DNA of 7,909 nucleotides from Myxococcaceae bacterium (GCA_018262385.1 JAGSPQ010000124.1:1-7909), one strand, 5' to 3'. Positions 1 through 6,109 are shown, counted from the first letter of the stretch. Numbers and translations are program-made. The notes: generated by a model not told the origin, from the letters alone.

Positions 1-1101
1 GCCCACCAGCGGTACGCCAGCGCCTGGGCGAAGCTCAACGCCGAGGTGCTCGCCGAGCGCACCGACGGCCGCCAGCGGGTCTTCTTCTCTCGCGCCGGCT
101 GGCTCGGCTCGACCGCCTTCACCCCGGTGGTGTGGGGCGGCGATCAGCGCACCAGCTTCGCCAGAGACGACGGGCTCTACACCGTGATTCCGATCGGCCT
201 GAACCTCGGCCTGGGCGGGGTGTCCACCTACGGCCACGACATCGGCGGCTACCAGAGCGCGACCAACCCGCCCTCGACCAAAGAGCTGTTCTTCCGCTGG
301 ACCACGCTGGGCGCGCTCACGCCGGTGATGCGCACCCACCACGGCACCGCGGCGCGCGACAACTGGCGCTGGGACAAGGACGCCGAGACGGTCGCCCACT
401 ACCGGCGCTGGGCCTTGCTCCACCTGCGGCTGTTCCCGTACTTCGACGGAGCGGCGCAGCAGGCCGAGGCGCGCGGGCTGCCGCTGATGCGCGCGCTGCC
501 GCTGATCGCTCCGGAAGATCCGGCCGGGTGGACGATCAGCGATCAGTACGGGCTGGGCCCCTCGCTGCTGGTCGCGCCGGTGGTGGAGGAGGGGGCGCTC
601 AAGCGCACCGTGCACTTCCCACCCGGCGCCTGGATCGCGCTCGACGGCAGCGAGATCTACGACGGGCCCAAGGACGTCGAGGTGGCGGCGCCGCTGGGCG
701 AGATCCCGGTCTTCGCCCGCGCGGGAAGCGTGCTGCCGCTGCTGCCTGCTTCGATCCAGACCCTGCTGCCCGCCGAGCCGCCGGTGATCGATCTCGACGA
801 CGTGAAGGACGCGCGGGTGCTCTGGGTCTACGGCGAGGGCTCCGGGCAATTCACCGAGCGCGACGGCACCACCTACACCTTGAGCGCCGGCGGTCCGGGT
901 GGACTGCGCGAAGCGGGAGTCGCGCTGCCGGCCTGCACCTCGGCCACCCAGCGCGGGTGCCTCGATGCGAGCGGAGCGCAGAAAGTCCTGCGGCTGGCCG
1001 GGCAGGGGCCGGTGCAGCTCGGGAGTTACCAGCTGGAGATCAGCGGCCCGGCCCGGACGATCGACGTGGTCTGGTTTCCGATCTCCCGGGTCTCCCCCTG
1101 A
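1..1101 (+). CDS. Glycoside hydrolase family 31 (alpha-glycosidase), C-terminal part, 5' truncated by window edge
   Basis: This is the C-terminal 366 residues of a retaining alpha-glycosidase; the frame is open to the first base. Visible GH31 landmarks, numbered from the edge, are SRAGWLGS followed by VVWGGDQ, whose Asp48 (142-144) sits where the family has its acid/base; then GLNLGLGG, the STYGHDIGGY segment with Asp80, and PVMRTHHG with His113, a usual sugar-binding position. The QYGLGPSLLVAPV segment and a beta-rich C-terminal domain follow. The nucleophile Asp and the signal peptide, if any, lie upstream of the window. The GGDQ...DDGL and RTHHG wording resembles the YihQ-like (sulfoquinovosidase) side of GH31 as well as alpha-glucosidases; the deciding substrate motif is not in the window, so substrate is open. 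The GTG at 46 is internal, not a start. The gene converges on the response regulator, with 4 bases between stop codons. Confidence 0.9.
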   Translation, partial: AHQRYASAWAKLNAEVLAERTDGRQRVFFSRAGWLGSTAFTPVVWGGDQRTSFARDDGLYTVIPIGLNLGLGGVSTYGHDIGGYQSATNPPSTKELFFRWTTLGALTPVMRTHHGTAARDNWRWDKDAETVAHYRRWALLHLRLFPYFDGAAQQAEARGLPLMRALPLIAPEDPAGWTISDQYGLGPSLLVAPVVEEGALKRTVHFPPGAWIALDGSEIYDGPKDVEVAAPLGEIPVFARAGSVLPLLPASIQTLLPAEPPVIDLDDVKDARVLWVYGEGSGQFTERDGTTYTLSAGGPGGLREAGVALPACTSATQRGCLDASGAQKVLRLAGQGPVQLGSYQLEISGPARTIDVVWFPISRVSP

Positions 1102-1105
1102 GCCT

Positions 1106-1531
1106 TCAGTGGGTCTGCCGGCCGAGCACCAGCTCCACCGCCAGCAGCACCGCGCCCAGATCGAGCGGCTTGAGCAGGTAGGTGTCGGCGCCGGTTCGCA
1201 GCGCCTCCTCGACCCCGGTTCTCCCCGAGCCGGTCATCATGATGAAGCCCGCGCTGGCGCCCAGCTGCCGCGAGCTGTGCATCAGCCGCAGCCCGCCCAG
1301 CTTCGGCAGCTCCAGATCGCACAGCACCGCCTCCGGGTTGAACTCGACGATCTGCCGCAGCCCTTCCTCGCCGTCGGCCGCCTCGCGAACGTCGAACCCC
1401 TCGTCGGCGAGCAGCAGGCACAGCCCTTCGCGGGCGTTCGCCTCGTCCTCGATCACCAGGATCCTGCGGCGCGCGATCCGCGTCACCACCGCCTGTGGCA
1501 TTTCGTCCCCTGGTTCGGTGGCTGAGATCAT
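1106..1531 (-). CDS. Stand-alone response regulator (CheY-like receiver domain only)
   Basis: The 141-residue product is one receiver domain (about residues 22-138) with no output domain. All phosphorelay residues are present: acidic pair Glu28-Asp29 in ILVIEDE, phospho-acceptor Asp72 in VLCDLELP, Thr100 in IMMTGSG and Lys121 in LLKPLD, with Tyr118 near the switch position. It should therefore be phosphorylatable and act by protein-protein contact in the cytoplasm. I chose the ATG at 1531 because AGAGAGG lies 7 bases upstream of it. The ATG at 1501 (131 residues), which has AGGGG 5 bases upstream, is a real alternative; it would drop the first ten residues, which lie outside the domain. No histidine kinase is visible, so the partner is encoded elsewhere. 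It is the last gene of the minus-strand block, 68 bases after egtD, so it may be co-transcribed or have its own promoter in that gap. Confidence 0.9.
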   Translation of the reverse strand: MISATEPGDEMPQAVVTRIARRRILVIEDEANAREGLCLLLADEGFDVREAADGEEGLRQIVEFNPEAVLCDLELPKLGGLRLMHSSRQLGASAGFIMMTGSGRTGVEEALRTGADTYLLKPLDLGAVLLAVELVLGRQTH

Positions 1532-1566
1532 GGGTACGCCTCTCTCGGGTGGAGGTTTCGCGGGAG

Positions 1567-1583
1567 GCTTCGATGCACGAAGC
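1567..1583. repeat. Small inverted repeat in the egtD/response-regulator gap
   Basis: The arms gcttcg and cgaagc pair perfectly around a five-base ATGCA loop. It lies in the 68-base gap between egtD and the response regulator. There is no T-run on the minus-strand side, so it is not a standard intrinsic terminator. It could be a processing hairpin, a weak attenuator or chance. Nearby on the plus strand, ggaggtttcg (1551-1560) and ggaggcttcg (1563-1572) form an imperfect direct repeat. Confidence 0.35.
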
Positions 1584-1599
1584 AGACCTCGCCCCGCGC

Positions 1600-2535
1600 C
1601 TACGTCACCCGCGCGAGGTGCACACCGAACCACCCGCGCGGATCCGTCCACGAGCAGAGGTTCTCGAACCCGGCCCGCGCCAGCAACGCCTGCGCGCCGC
1701 CGACGGTGAACTTGTAACTGTTCTCGGTGTGAATCCGCTCGCCCGGCTCGAACGAGATCCGCAGCCCGAGCCCGTCGATGTCCACCTGCTGCGACTGCAC
1801 GCTCTGCAGGTGCATCTGAATCCGGCAGTGCTCGTCATCGAAGTGGGCGGCGTGGCGAAAGCGCTCGAGCGCGAAGTGGCCGCCCAGCTCGCGGTTGATC
1901 CGCTCGAGCAGGTGGAGGTTGAACGCCGCCGTCACCCCCGCCGCGTCGTTGTAGGCGGCCTCGAGCAGCGCGCGCGGCTTGCGCAGGTCGGTGCCCAGCA
2001 GCAGCGTGCTGCCCGGGGTCAGCGCCCGCCGCACCAGGCAGAGGAACGCCAGCGCCTCGTCGGGCTCGAAGTTGCCGATGCTCGAGCCGATGAACAGCAC
2101 CAGCTTCGGCCCTGCCGTCGCGCGGATCTGCTCCAGCGCCGCCTGGTACTCGGCCCGCAGCGGGTGGATCTCGAGCCGCGGGAAGATCGGCTCCAGCCGC
2201 TGCTGCGCCAGCTTCAGCGCCTCGCCCGAGACGTCGACCGGGATGAAGGTCGCCCGCGCGCGCAGCTCGAGCAGCGCCTCGATCAGCACCCGGGTCTTGT
2301 ACGCGCTGCCCACGCCGAGCTCGACCACCGTCGGGGGAACGCCCGCCTGCCGGACCATCTGCGGTCCCATCTCCTGCAGGATCAACAGCTCGGTGCGGGT
2401 CGGGTAGTACTCGGGCAGCCCGGTGATCCGCTCGAACAGCTGGGTCCCGACGGCGTCGTAGAACAACCAGGGCGGCAGCGACTTCGGCGAGCCGGTGAGC
2501 CCGCGACGCACCTCCTTCGCGAAGCCGCGCTGCAT
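1600..2535 (-). CDS. egtD: L-histidine N-alpha-methyltransferase EgtD (ergothioneine biosynthesis)
   Basis: EgtD uses three S-adenosylmethionine molecules to trimethylate histidine to hercynine in the cytoplasm. The 311-residue product is of usual family length and matches it end to end: SPKSLPPWLFYDAVG (16-30), LPEYYPTRTE (40-49), the SAM-binding motif VELGVGSAYKT (71-81), PVDVSGEAL (99-107), FIGSSIGNFEP (148-158), LLLGTDLRKP (178-187), AAYNDAAGVTAAFNLHLL (193-210) and ERIHTENSYKF (266-276). Residues aligning with the histidine-binding set known from the mycobacterial enzyme are kept: Tyr43 in PEYYP, Asn154, Tyr195, Glu271 and Ser273. It should therefore be active. The ATG at 2535 follows the egtB stop by 7 bases. 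Instead of a Shine-Dalgarno sequence there is a run of six C just before the ATG, so translation probably depends on ribosomes arriving from egtB. The pairing with egtB makes the assignment near certain. Confidence 0.96.
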   Translation of the reverse strand: MQRGFAKEVRRGLTGSPKSLPPWLFYDAVGTQLFERITGLPEYYPTRTELLILQEMGPQMVRQAGVPPTVVELGVGSAYKTRVLIEALLELRARATFIPVDVSGEALKLAQQRLEPIFPRLEIHPLRAEYQAALEQIRATAGPKLVLFIGSSIGNFEPDEALAFLCLVRRALTPGSTLLLGTDLRKPRALLEAAYNDAAGVTAAFNLHLLERINRELGGHFALERFRHAAHFDDEHCRIQMHLQSVQSQQVDIDGLGLRISFEPGERIHTENSYKFTVGGAQALLARAGFENLCSWTDPRGWFGVHLARVT

Positions 2536-2542
2536 GGGGGGT

Positions 2543-3760
2543 CTATGCGTCGCGCGCCAACCTCACGCCACTGAATTGCCAGCGCGCCGCCGGGGGAAAG
2601 AAGTTCCGGTACGTCGCGCGCAAGTGAGATCGCGGCGTCACGCAGGAGCCCCCGCGCAGCACCATCTGGTTGCTCATGAACTTGCCGTTGTATTCGCCGA
2701 GCGCACCTTCTGCGGGGCGAAAGCCCGGGTAGGCGACGTACGGGCTGGCGGTCCACTGCCAGACATTTCCGAACGGCTCGAAGCCCGCCGCCGCCACCGG
2801 GTGACAGCGGCCCTCGTCGAGCAGGTTGCCCTCCACCGGCTGTCCCTGCGCGGCGACTTCCCACTCGGCCTCGGTCGGCAGCCGGGCGTGGGCCCACCGC
2901 GCGTACGCGTCGGCCTCGTAGTGCGAGAGGTGGCACACCGGCTCGTCGGGCGCGACCGGCTGCATTCCCCCGAGCGTGAACGTCCACCACTCGCCGCCCC
3001 GCCGTTCCCAGTAGAGCGGCGCGGCCCAGCCCAGCTGCTGCACCACCGCCCAGCCGTCCGAAAGCCAGAGCGTCGGGCGCTGGTAGCCGCCGTCCTCGAT
3101 GAACTTCAGGTACTCGGCGTTGCTGACCAGCAGCTCGGCCAGCTCGAACGATTGCAGCCACTGGGGGTGGCGCGGCCGCTCGTTGTCGAACGCGAAGCCC
3201 GCGCTCGCGTTGCCGATCTGCTGCAGTCCTTCCTGGAACCGGCGCCAGGCCGGCTGCGCGCTCCCCGCGGCCCGCGGCGGCTTCGGCTCGAGGTACGTCG
3301 CGCGGATCACGCTCTGAGCGAAGGCGTGCTTGATGTCGGTGAGCAGCAATTCCTGGTGCTGCTGCTCGTGGTTGATCCCGAGCGTCACCCGCTGGTGCAC
3401 CGGCTCGCCGGCGGTCTCCAGCAGCAGCTCGACCGCGGCGTCGATCGCCCGGCGGTAGATCGAGATCTCCTCTGCGCTCGGGCGAGAGAGCAGGCCGCGC
3501 GCCGGCCGGGCGTGCCGCTCGCCGACCTGGTCGTAGTAGGAGTTGAACAGGTAGCTGTAGAGCGGGTGGAACGGGCGGTACCCGGGGACGAATGGCCGGA
3601 GCACGAACGTCTCGAAGAACCAGGTGGTGTGCGCGCGGTGCCACTTGACCGGGCTGGCGTCGGTCATCGACTGCAGCTGTTGATCCTCGGGGGTCAGCCG
3701 CGCCGCGAGCCGCTCGGTGAGGGAGCGGGTCTCGCTGAACGGCTCGACCCGGGGGTTCAT
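2543..3760 (-). CDS. egtB: Hercynine oxygenase / sulfoxide synthase EgtB
   Basis: EgtB is a non-heme iron enzyme that uses O2 to join the sulfur of cysteine or gamma-glutamylcysteine to the imidazole of hercynine, giving a sulfoxide. The 405-residue product has an N-terminal DinB-like domain (about 8-160) and a C-terminal FGE-sulfatase-type domain (about 183-403). The expected three-histidine iron site is present: His44 in WHRAHTTWF, and His131 and His135 in NHEQQHQE. LFNSYYDQVGERH (71-83), LPTEAEWEVAA (294-304), GNVWQWTAS (331-339) and the ending TYRNFFPPAARWQFSGVRLARD (383-404) are typical. The ending and the YY pair (75-76) look more like the cysteine-using EgtB group than the mycobacterial one; this is from memory of the families. 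The frame is open upstream to 3997, but the ATG at 3760 begins the conserved region and forms an ATGA overlap with the preceding gene. The length excludes an OvoA-type fusion to a methyltransferase. Confidence 0.95.
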   Translation of the reverse strand: MNPRVEPFSETRSLTERLAARLTPEDQQLQSMTDASPVKWHRAHTTWFFETFVLRPFVPGYRPFHPLYSYLFNSYYDQVGERHARPARGLLSRPSAEEISIYRRAIDAAVELLLETAGEPVHQRVTLGINHEQQHQELLLTDIKHAFAQSVIRATYLEPKPPRAAGSAQPAWRRFQEGLQQIGNASAGFAFDNERPRHPQWLQSFELAELLVSNAEYLKFIEDGGYQRPTLWLSDGWAVVQQLGWAAPLYWERRGGEWWTFTLGGMQPVAPDEPVCHLSHYEADAYARWAHARLPTEAEWEVAAQGQPVEGNLLDEGRCHPVAAAGFEPFGNVWQWTASPYVAYPGFRPAEGALGEYNGKFMSNQMVLRGGSCVTPRSHLRATYRNFFPPAARWQFSGVRLARDA

Positions 3761-4365
3761 GGGAACCGCGCACCCTGGGTCGCCCCGTGATCGGTCTTCG
3801 CGTCGTAGTCCAGGTCCGCCTGGCGGAAGCGCGCGAGCACCGCGTCGCCGGCCAGGTTGGCGATCCGCTCCATCTCTTCGCAGCTGGGCTGCGCCGGCAG
3901 CAGCGGCAGCGCGCGTTCGATCTCGGCCCCGGCCTGCGCCCCGTGCGCGCGATGGCCCACCTCGTGGGTCACCAGGCTGTCGAGGTACTCCTGCCACCGC
4001 GCCTTGAGGGCGTCTTCACCGCTGGCTGCGTCCACCCACCGGGGCAAGTCCATGCTCACCGTTAAAGTAATGGTCACCGGCCCGGTCGCGCAGCCCGCCG
4101 CGCTGCGCGCGAAGGGGAAATTCCACTTCACGAACCAGTGGGTGTACGCGTCGTGCCGAGCGCCGTTCGCGTCGACCGGCGCCACCTTGTCGAGCTGCAG
4201 GCGCAGCTCTGCCTCCGACGCGCCCGCCACGTCGTAGGCGCGAACCTCGGTCTGGGGGGGGACCTGGCGCAGCGCCGGGGTGCCGACCCTCACCGCCGAA
4301 GCCGTCGCGCAGCCAAAGCCCACCAGCATCCAGCCGCCCAGCACCGCCCACCGGATCGCTCGCAT
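3757..4365 (-). CDS. Secreted DUF922-type zinc-dependent peptidase, putative
   Basis: The 202-residue product begins with an export signal: Arg2 and Arg5, then a hydrophobic stretch (6-18). Either Cys19 is lipidated, although the GFGC box is poor, or cleavage occurs after ASA (22-24). The mature part has the DUF922 layout: YDVAGASEAELRLQL (44-58), THWFVKWNFPF (75-85), TITLTVSMDLPRW (98-110) and, in a helix, HEVGHRAH with His134, Glu135 and His138 as a zinc peptidase HExxH motif; His141 or a downstream acidic residue could be the third ligand. Members of this family are predicted secreted metallopeptidases of unknown substrate. The stop codon overlaps the egtB start as ATGA, so the two are translationally coupled. 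No Shine-Dalgarno sequence is seen; seven C stand directly before the ATG. Whether it serves ergothioneine metabolism or is only co-expressed is not known. Confidence 0.8.
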   Translation of the reverse strand: MRAIRWAVLGGWMLVGFGCATASAVRVGTPALRQVPPQTEVRAYDVAGASEAELRLQLDKVAPVDANGARHDAYTHWFVKWNFPFARSAAGCATGPVTITLTVSMDLPRWVDAASGEDALKARWQEYLDSLVTHEVGHRAHGAQAGAEIERALPLLPAQPSCEEMERIANLAGDAVLARFRQADLDYDAKTDHGATQGARFP

Positions 4366-4464
4366 GGGGGGGATTGTGCGTCGGTGGTGCGGGGCCACGC
4401 CGCAAATTCGTCGCGGCCGGTGACGGCTTCCCGCGTGGCGCACCGGATGCACCGGATGTCCCCC
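4366..4464. promoter_or_regulatory. Divergent intergenic region between the ergothioneine block and the PilZ gene
   Basis: This 99-base region must carry the promoter of the minus-strand block, and probably that of the PilZ/repeat-protein pair, because the two start codons point away from each other. It holds a perfect 7-base inverted repeat, gccacgc (4394-4400) and gcgtggc (4433-4439), 32 bases apart, and a tandem 9-mer, gcaccggat (4440-4448 and 4449-4457), three codons long and possibly inside the PilZ reading frame if an upstream start is used. I found no convincing -35/-10 pair. The inverted repeat could be an operator shared by both directions, but in DNA this GC-rich such arms also arise by chance. 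Confidence 0.4.
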
Positions 4465-4773
4465 ATGGACCATCGAAAGGTTCCCCGGATTCGGCGGCGG
4501 CTGAAGCTCAAGCTCGGGGCCCTGCAGACGTTCACCTCCGACGTCTCTGCCATCGGCTTCGCCGCCGAGCTGATGCAGGCGCTGCCGCCCGGCGCCGAGG
4601 TCCACGGCTCGATCCAGCTGGGCGGAGAGGAGTTTTCGTTCACCGGCAAGGTTTGCTGGGCCCGGCGCGGCGAGCCGCGGATGAACGTGCGCAGTCGCTT
4701 TGGCGTGCGTTTCACCTCCATCCCGAGCACCTTTTTTCAGTTGCTGGAGTCGGCGTACACCGCGCCCGCCTAG
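4465..4773 (+). CDS. Small PilZ-domain protein (putative c-di-GMP binding)
   Basis: The 102-residue product is a single PilZ domain. It has the two c-di-GMP contact motifs: RxxxR as R4-KVP-R8 and DxSxxG as DVSAIG (26-31). A beta-barrel pattern follows: GAEVHGSIQL (43-52), EEFSFTGKVCWARRG (55-69) and SRFGVRFTSIP (77-87). Proteins of this type are cytoplasmic receptors that pass the c-di-GMP level to motility, polysaccharide or secretion machinery; the partner here is unknown. The start is uncertain: in-frame ATGs also occur at 4456 and 4447, and the frame is open back to 4138. I chose 4465 because the product then begins with MDHRKVPR, as many PilZ proteins do, and because five C precede the ATG as in several neighbours. 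The next gene starts 30 bases after the stop on the same strand, so the two are probably one transcript. Confidence 0.82.
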   Translation: MDHRKVPRIRRRLKLKLGALQTFTSDVSAIGFAAELMQALPPGAEVHGSIQLGGEEFSFTGKVCWARRGEPRMNVRSRFGVRFTSIPSTFFQLLESAYTAPA

Positions 4774-4783
4774 CCCTCTCGTT

Positions 4784-4799
4784 GCCTCCGCGAGGAGGT
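4784..4799 (+). promoter_or_regulatory. Hairpin masking the ribosome binding site of the repeat protein
   Basis: CCTCC (4785-4789) pairs perfectly with GGAGG (4794-4798) around a GCGA loop, which belongs to the stable GNRA tetraloop class; a G-U pair can extend the stem at 4784/4799. GGAGG is the Shine-Dalgarno sequence of the gene starting at 4804, with 5 bases between it and the ATG. In the mRNA the ribosome site would thus be closed unless the hairpin is opened by heat, a protein or a ribosome finishing the PilZ gene 11 bases upstream. The pairing is read directly from the sequence; its regulatory use is inference. Confidence 0.5.
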
Positions 4800-4803
4800 T
4801 GGT

Positions 4804-5643
4804 ATGCGTCGTCTGATCCTCGGTTGTCTCTTCACCCTGGCCCTGGTTTCGCTGGCCGCGTCCGCCCAGACCTTCGCCACTCCCGGGCAGGGGCCGGGTC
4901 CCTCGTACGGCCTTCCCACCCTGGGGCAGACCAACATGGGCGCGGCCGTCAACCCGGCTCCCACCAACCCGGTGAGCGGGATGAGCAGCGGCATGGGGCT
5001 GAAGGGCGCCGGAGGTACCGGCGGCCTCGGCGCCTCCCAGACTGCACCTGGCTTCGTCGACGGCGCCGGCGGAGGCCCGCCCCCGGTCGTCCAGCCGATG
5101 ACCAGCGGCGCCAACTTCGGGCCCGGAGCCCGCCTCGGTGGCGGGAAGACCGGCCCACTCACGCCGCCCGTCGGGCCGGGCAAGCGGCAGATCCAGGGGC
5201 CGGTTCCGCCTCCGCCTCCGGCTCCGCCGACGCCCGGGCCTCGGCCCGGCCCGCCCTTGCCGCTGGGCCCGGACTCCGGGGTCGCGCGGCGGCACCGGCC
5301 GCCCCCGACGCCAGAGTTCATCGGGCCTCCCAACGTCTTCGGGATGCCCCAGACCTTCGGCTTGCCGCTGGCGGCGGGCGGGGTGCCGATCATCGACTCC
5401 CCCGACGACGTGCCGGGCGAGGGCCGGCGTGCGCCCCTCCCGCTGGATCCGATCGACCACCGCGTCGGGGCGATCGACCACGGGGTCGGGGCGATCGACC
5501 ACAGTGTCGGGACGATCGACCACAGTGTCGGGACGATCGACCACAGTGTCGGGGCGATCGACCACCGCCTCGGCGCGATCGACTACGGGCCGGGCTCGTT
5601 CAACAGCGGGATCGACAACGGCGAGAGCGCGGGTCCCGAGTAG
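4804..5643 (+). CDS. Secreted Pro/Gly-rich protein with seven IDxxxGx heptad repeats, function unknown
   Basis: I do not recognise a family for this 279-residue protein. It starts with a clear signal peptide (MRR, hydrophobic 4-19, AxA site ASA at 19-21), so the mature protein should begin at Gln22 outside the cytoplasm. Residues 22-130 are rich in Gly, Pro, Thr and Ala. Residues 132-156 form a proline-rich stretch with five Pro in a row. Residues 217-265 are seven heptads of the form IDH(S/G/R)VG(A/T), the last two degenerate. No cysteine follows the signal peptide, and no enzyme motif is seen. The Gly in every heptad argues against a coiled coil. The start is firm: GAGGAGG lies 5 bases upstream of the ATG, although it is folded into a hairpin. 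Being behind a PilZ gene suggests a surface or matrix role (inference). It converges with the NTF2-like gene, 13 bases between stops. Confidence 0.8.
   Translation: MRRLILGCLFTLALVSLAASAQTFATPGQGPGPSYGLPTLGQTNMGAAVNPAPTNPVSGMSSGMGLKGAGGTGGLGASQTAPGFVDGAGGGPPPVVQPMTSGANFGPGARLGGGKTGPLTPPVGPGKRQIQGPVPPPPPAPPTPGPRPGPPLPLGPDSGVARRHRPPPTPEFIGPPNVFGMPQTFGLPLAAGGVPIIDSPDDVPGEGRRAPLPLDPIDHRVGAIDHGVGAIDHSVGTIDHSVGTIDHSVGAIDHRLGAIDYGPGSFNSGIDNGESAGPE
5452..5598 (+). repeat. Seven tandem 21-base repeats inside the secreted protein gene
   Basis: Seven units of 21 bases run head to tail in frame, starting at 5452, 5473, 5494, 5515, 5536, 5557 and 5578. Units three and four are identical, unit five differs from them only near its end, and the outer units are more diverged, most of all the last. 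Each unit encodes seven residues beginning Ile-Asp, and the joints contain the palindrome CGATCG or close variants. Identical units in the middle with worn units at the ends are what recent slippage or unequal exchange produces. There are no spacers, so it is not a CRISPR array. Confidence 0.92.
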
Positions 5644-5656
5644 GAGTCGTAGGCCG

Positions 5657-6109
5657 CTACTGCTCGCCCCGCATCACCGCCACGCACAGCCGCAGCGCCC
5701 CGTCGTCCCCGCGCCGCAGGGTGTACCGCGACGACTCTTCGCCCCGCTCGTTGCCATCGGCGTCGAGCCAGGGGAAGCGCACGTCGACCTCGGCGATCCG
5801 TTCGGTCACCCACTGCACCGGCCCCAGCTCGGCCCGGGTGCGGCGGATCCCCTTCGACGCGTACATCTCTTTCGCGCTGCCGAAGAACTTCTCCACCTCG
5901 ACCGGATCCTCCTCGGCGCGGATCATCTCGTCGCCGATGAAGTACGCCGGGGTTTCCCACATCTCGGCCGCCGCCTTCCCGTCGCCCCCGATCAGCGCGC
6001 GGGTGAAGCGATCGAAGAACTCCTGCAGCTCGGGCTCTCCGCCGTTTTTGCGCGTCGTCTTGCTGGGCTTGCGGTCGCTGGGGGTGCGCGGATCGGTGGG
6101 GCTTGGCAT
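5657..6109 (-). CDS. NTF2-like / SnoaL-like small protein, function unknown
   Basis: The 150-residue product has a basic, Pro/Ser/Thr-rich leader (1-25) without a hydrophobic stretch, so it is probably cytoplasmic. It then has the pattern of an NTF2-like cone fold: helix LQEFFDRFTRALIGGDGKAAAEMW (28-51), strand TPAYFIGDEMI (53-63), helix VEVEKFFGSAKEMYASKG (70-87), and strands around AELGPVQWVTERIAEVDVRFPWL (93-115), SSRYTLRR (126-133) and LRLCVAVMRGE (139-149). Members include ketosteroid isomerase-like enzymes and many proteins of unknown role; no catalytic pair can be assigned. The ATG at 6109 has GGAG 4 bases upstream of it. The gene stands alone on the minus strand, is divergent from the membrane protein gene and shares the 132-base upstream region with it, so the two might be controlled together. 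Confidence 0.75.
   Translation of the reverse strand: MPSPTDPRTPSDRKPSKTTRKNGGEPELQEFFDRFTRALIGGDGKAAAEMWETPAYFIGDEMIRAEEDPVEVEKFFGSAKEMYASKGIRRTRAELGPVQWVTERIAEVDVRFPWLDADGNERGEESSRYTLRRGDDGALRLCVAVMRGEQ

Noticed and set aside
1567..1583. Intrinsic terminator after egtD
   Set aside because: The stem is six pairs and no T-run follows on the minus strand.
2495..3790. A 431-codon plus-strand open frame antisense to egtB
   Set aside because: It lies opposite an unmistakable egtB, has no domain, and its composition is the mirror of the real gene.
3761..3997. Upstream extension of egtB to the ATG at 3997
   Set aside because: The extra 79 residues are Arg/Gly/Ala-rich, overlap the DUF922 gene in another frame and are absent from the EgtB family; the ATG at 3760 fits the family and the ATGA overlap.
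4366..4378. CACAAT as a -10 box just before the DUF922 gene
   Set aside because: It lacks a -35 partner at proper spacing and is a weak match, so it was not listed as a promoter.
3757..5565. A 602-codon minus-strand open frame that reads antisense through the repeat protein and PilZ genes into the DUF922 gene
   Set aside because: Its first 400 codons are antisense to two genes with clear domains or a signal peptide and have low-complexity content. The DUF922 protein has its own signal peptide starting at 4365, so only the last 202 codons are real.
5452..5598. CRISPR array
   Set aside because: The 21-base units are directly adjacent with no spacers and continue the reading frame of a secreted protein.
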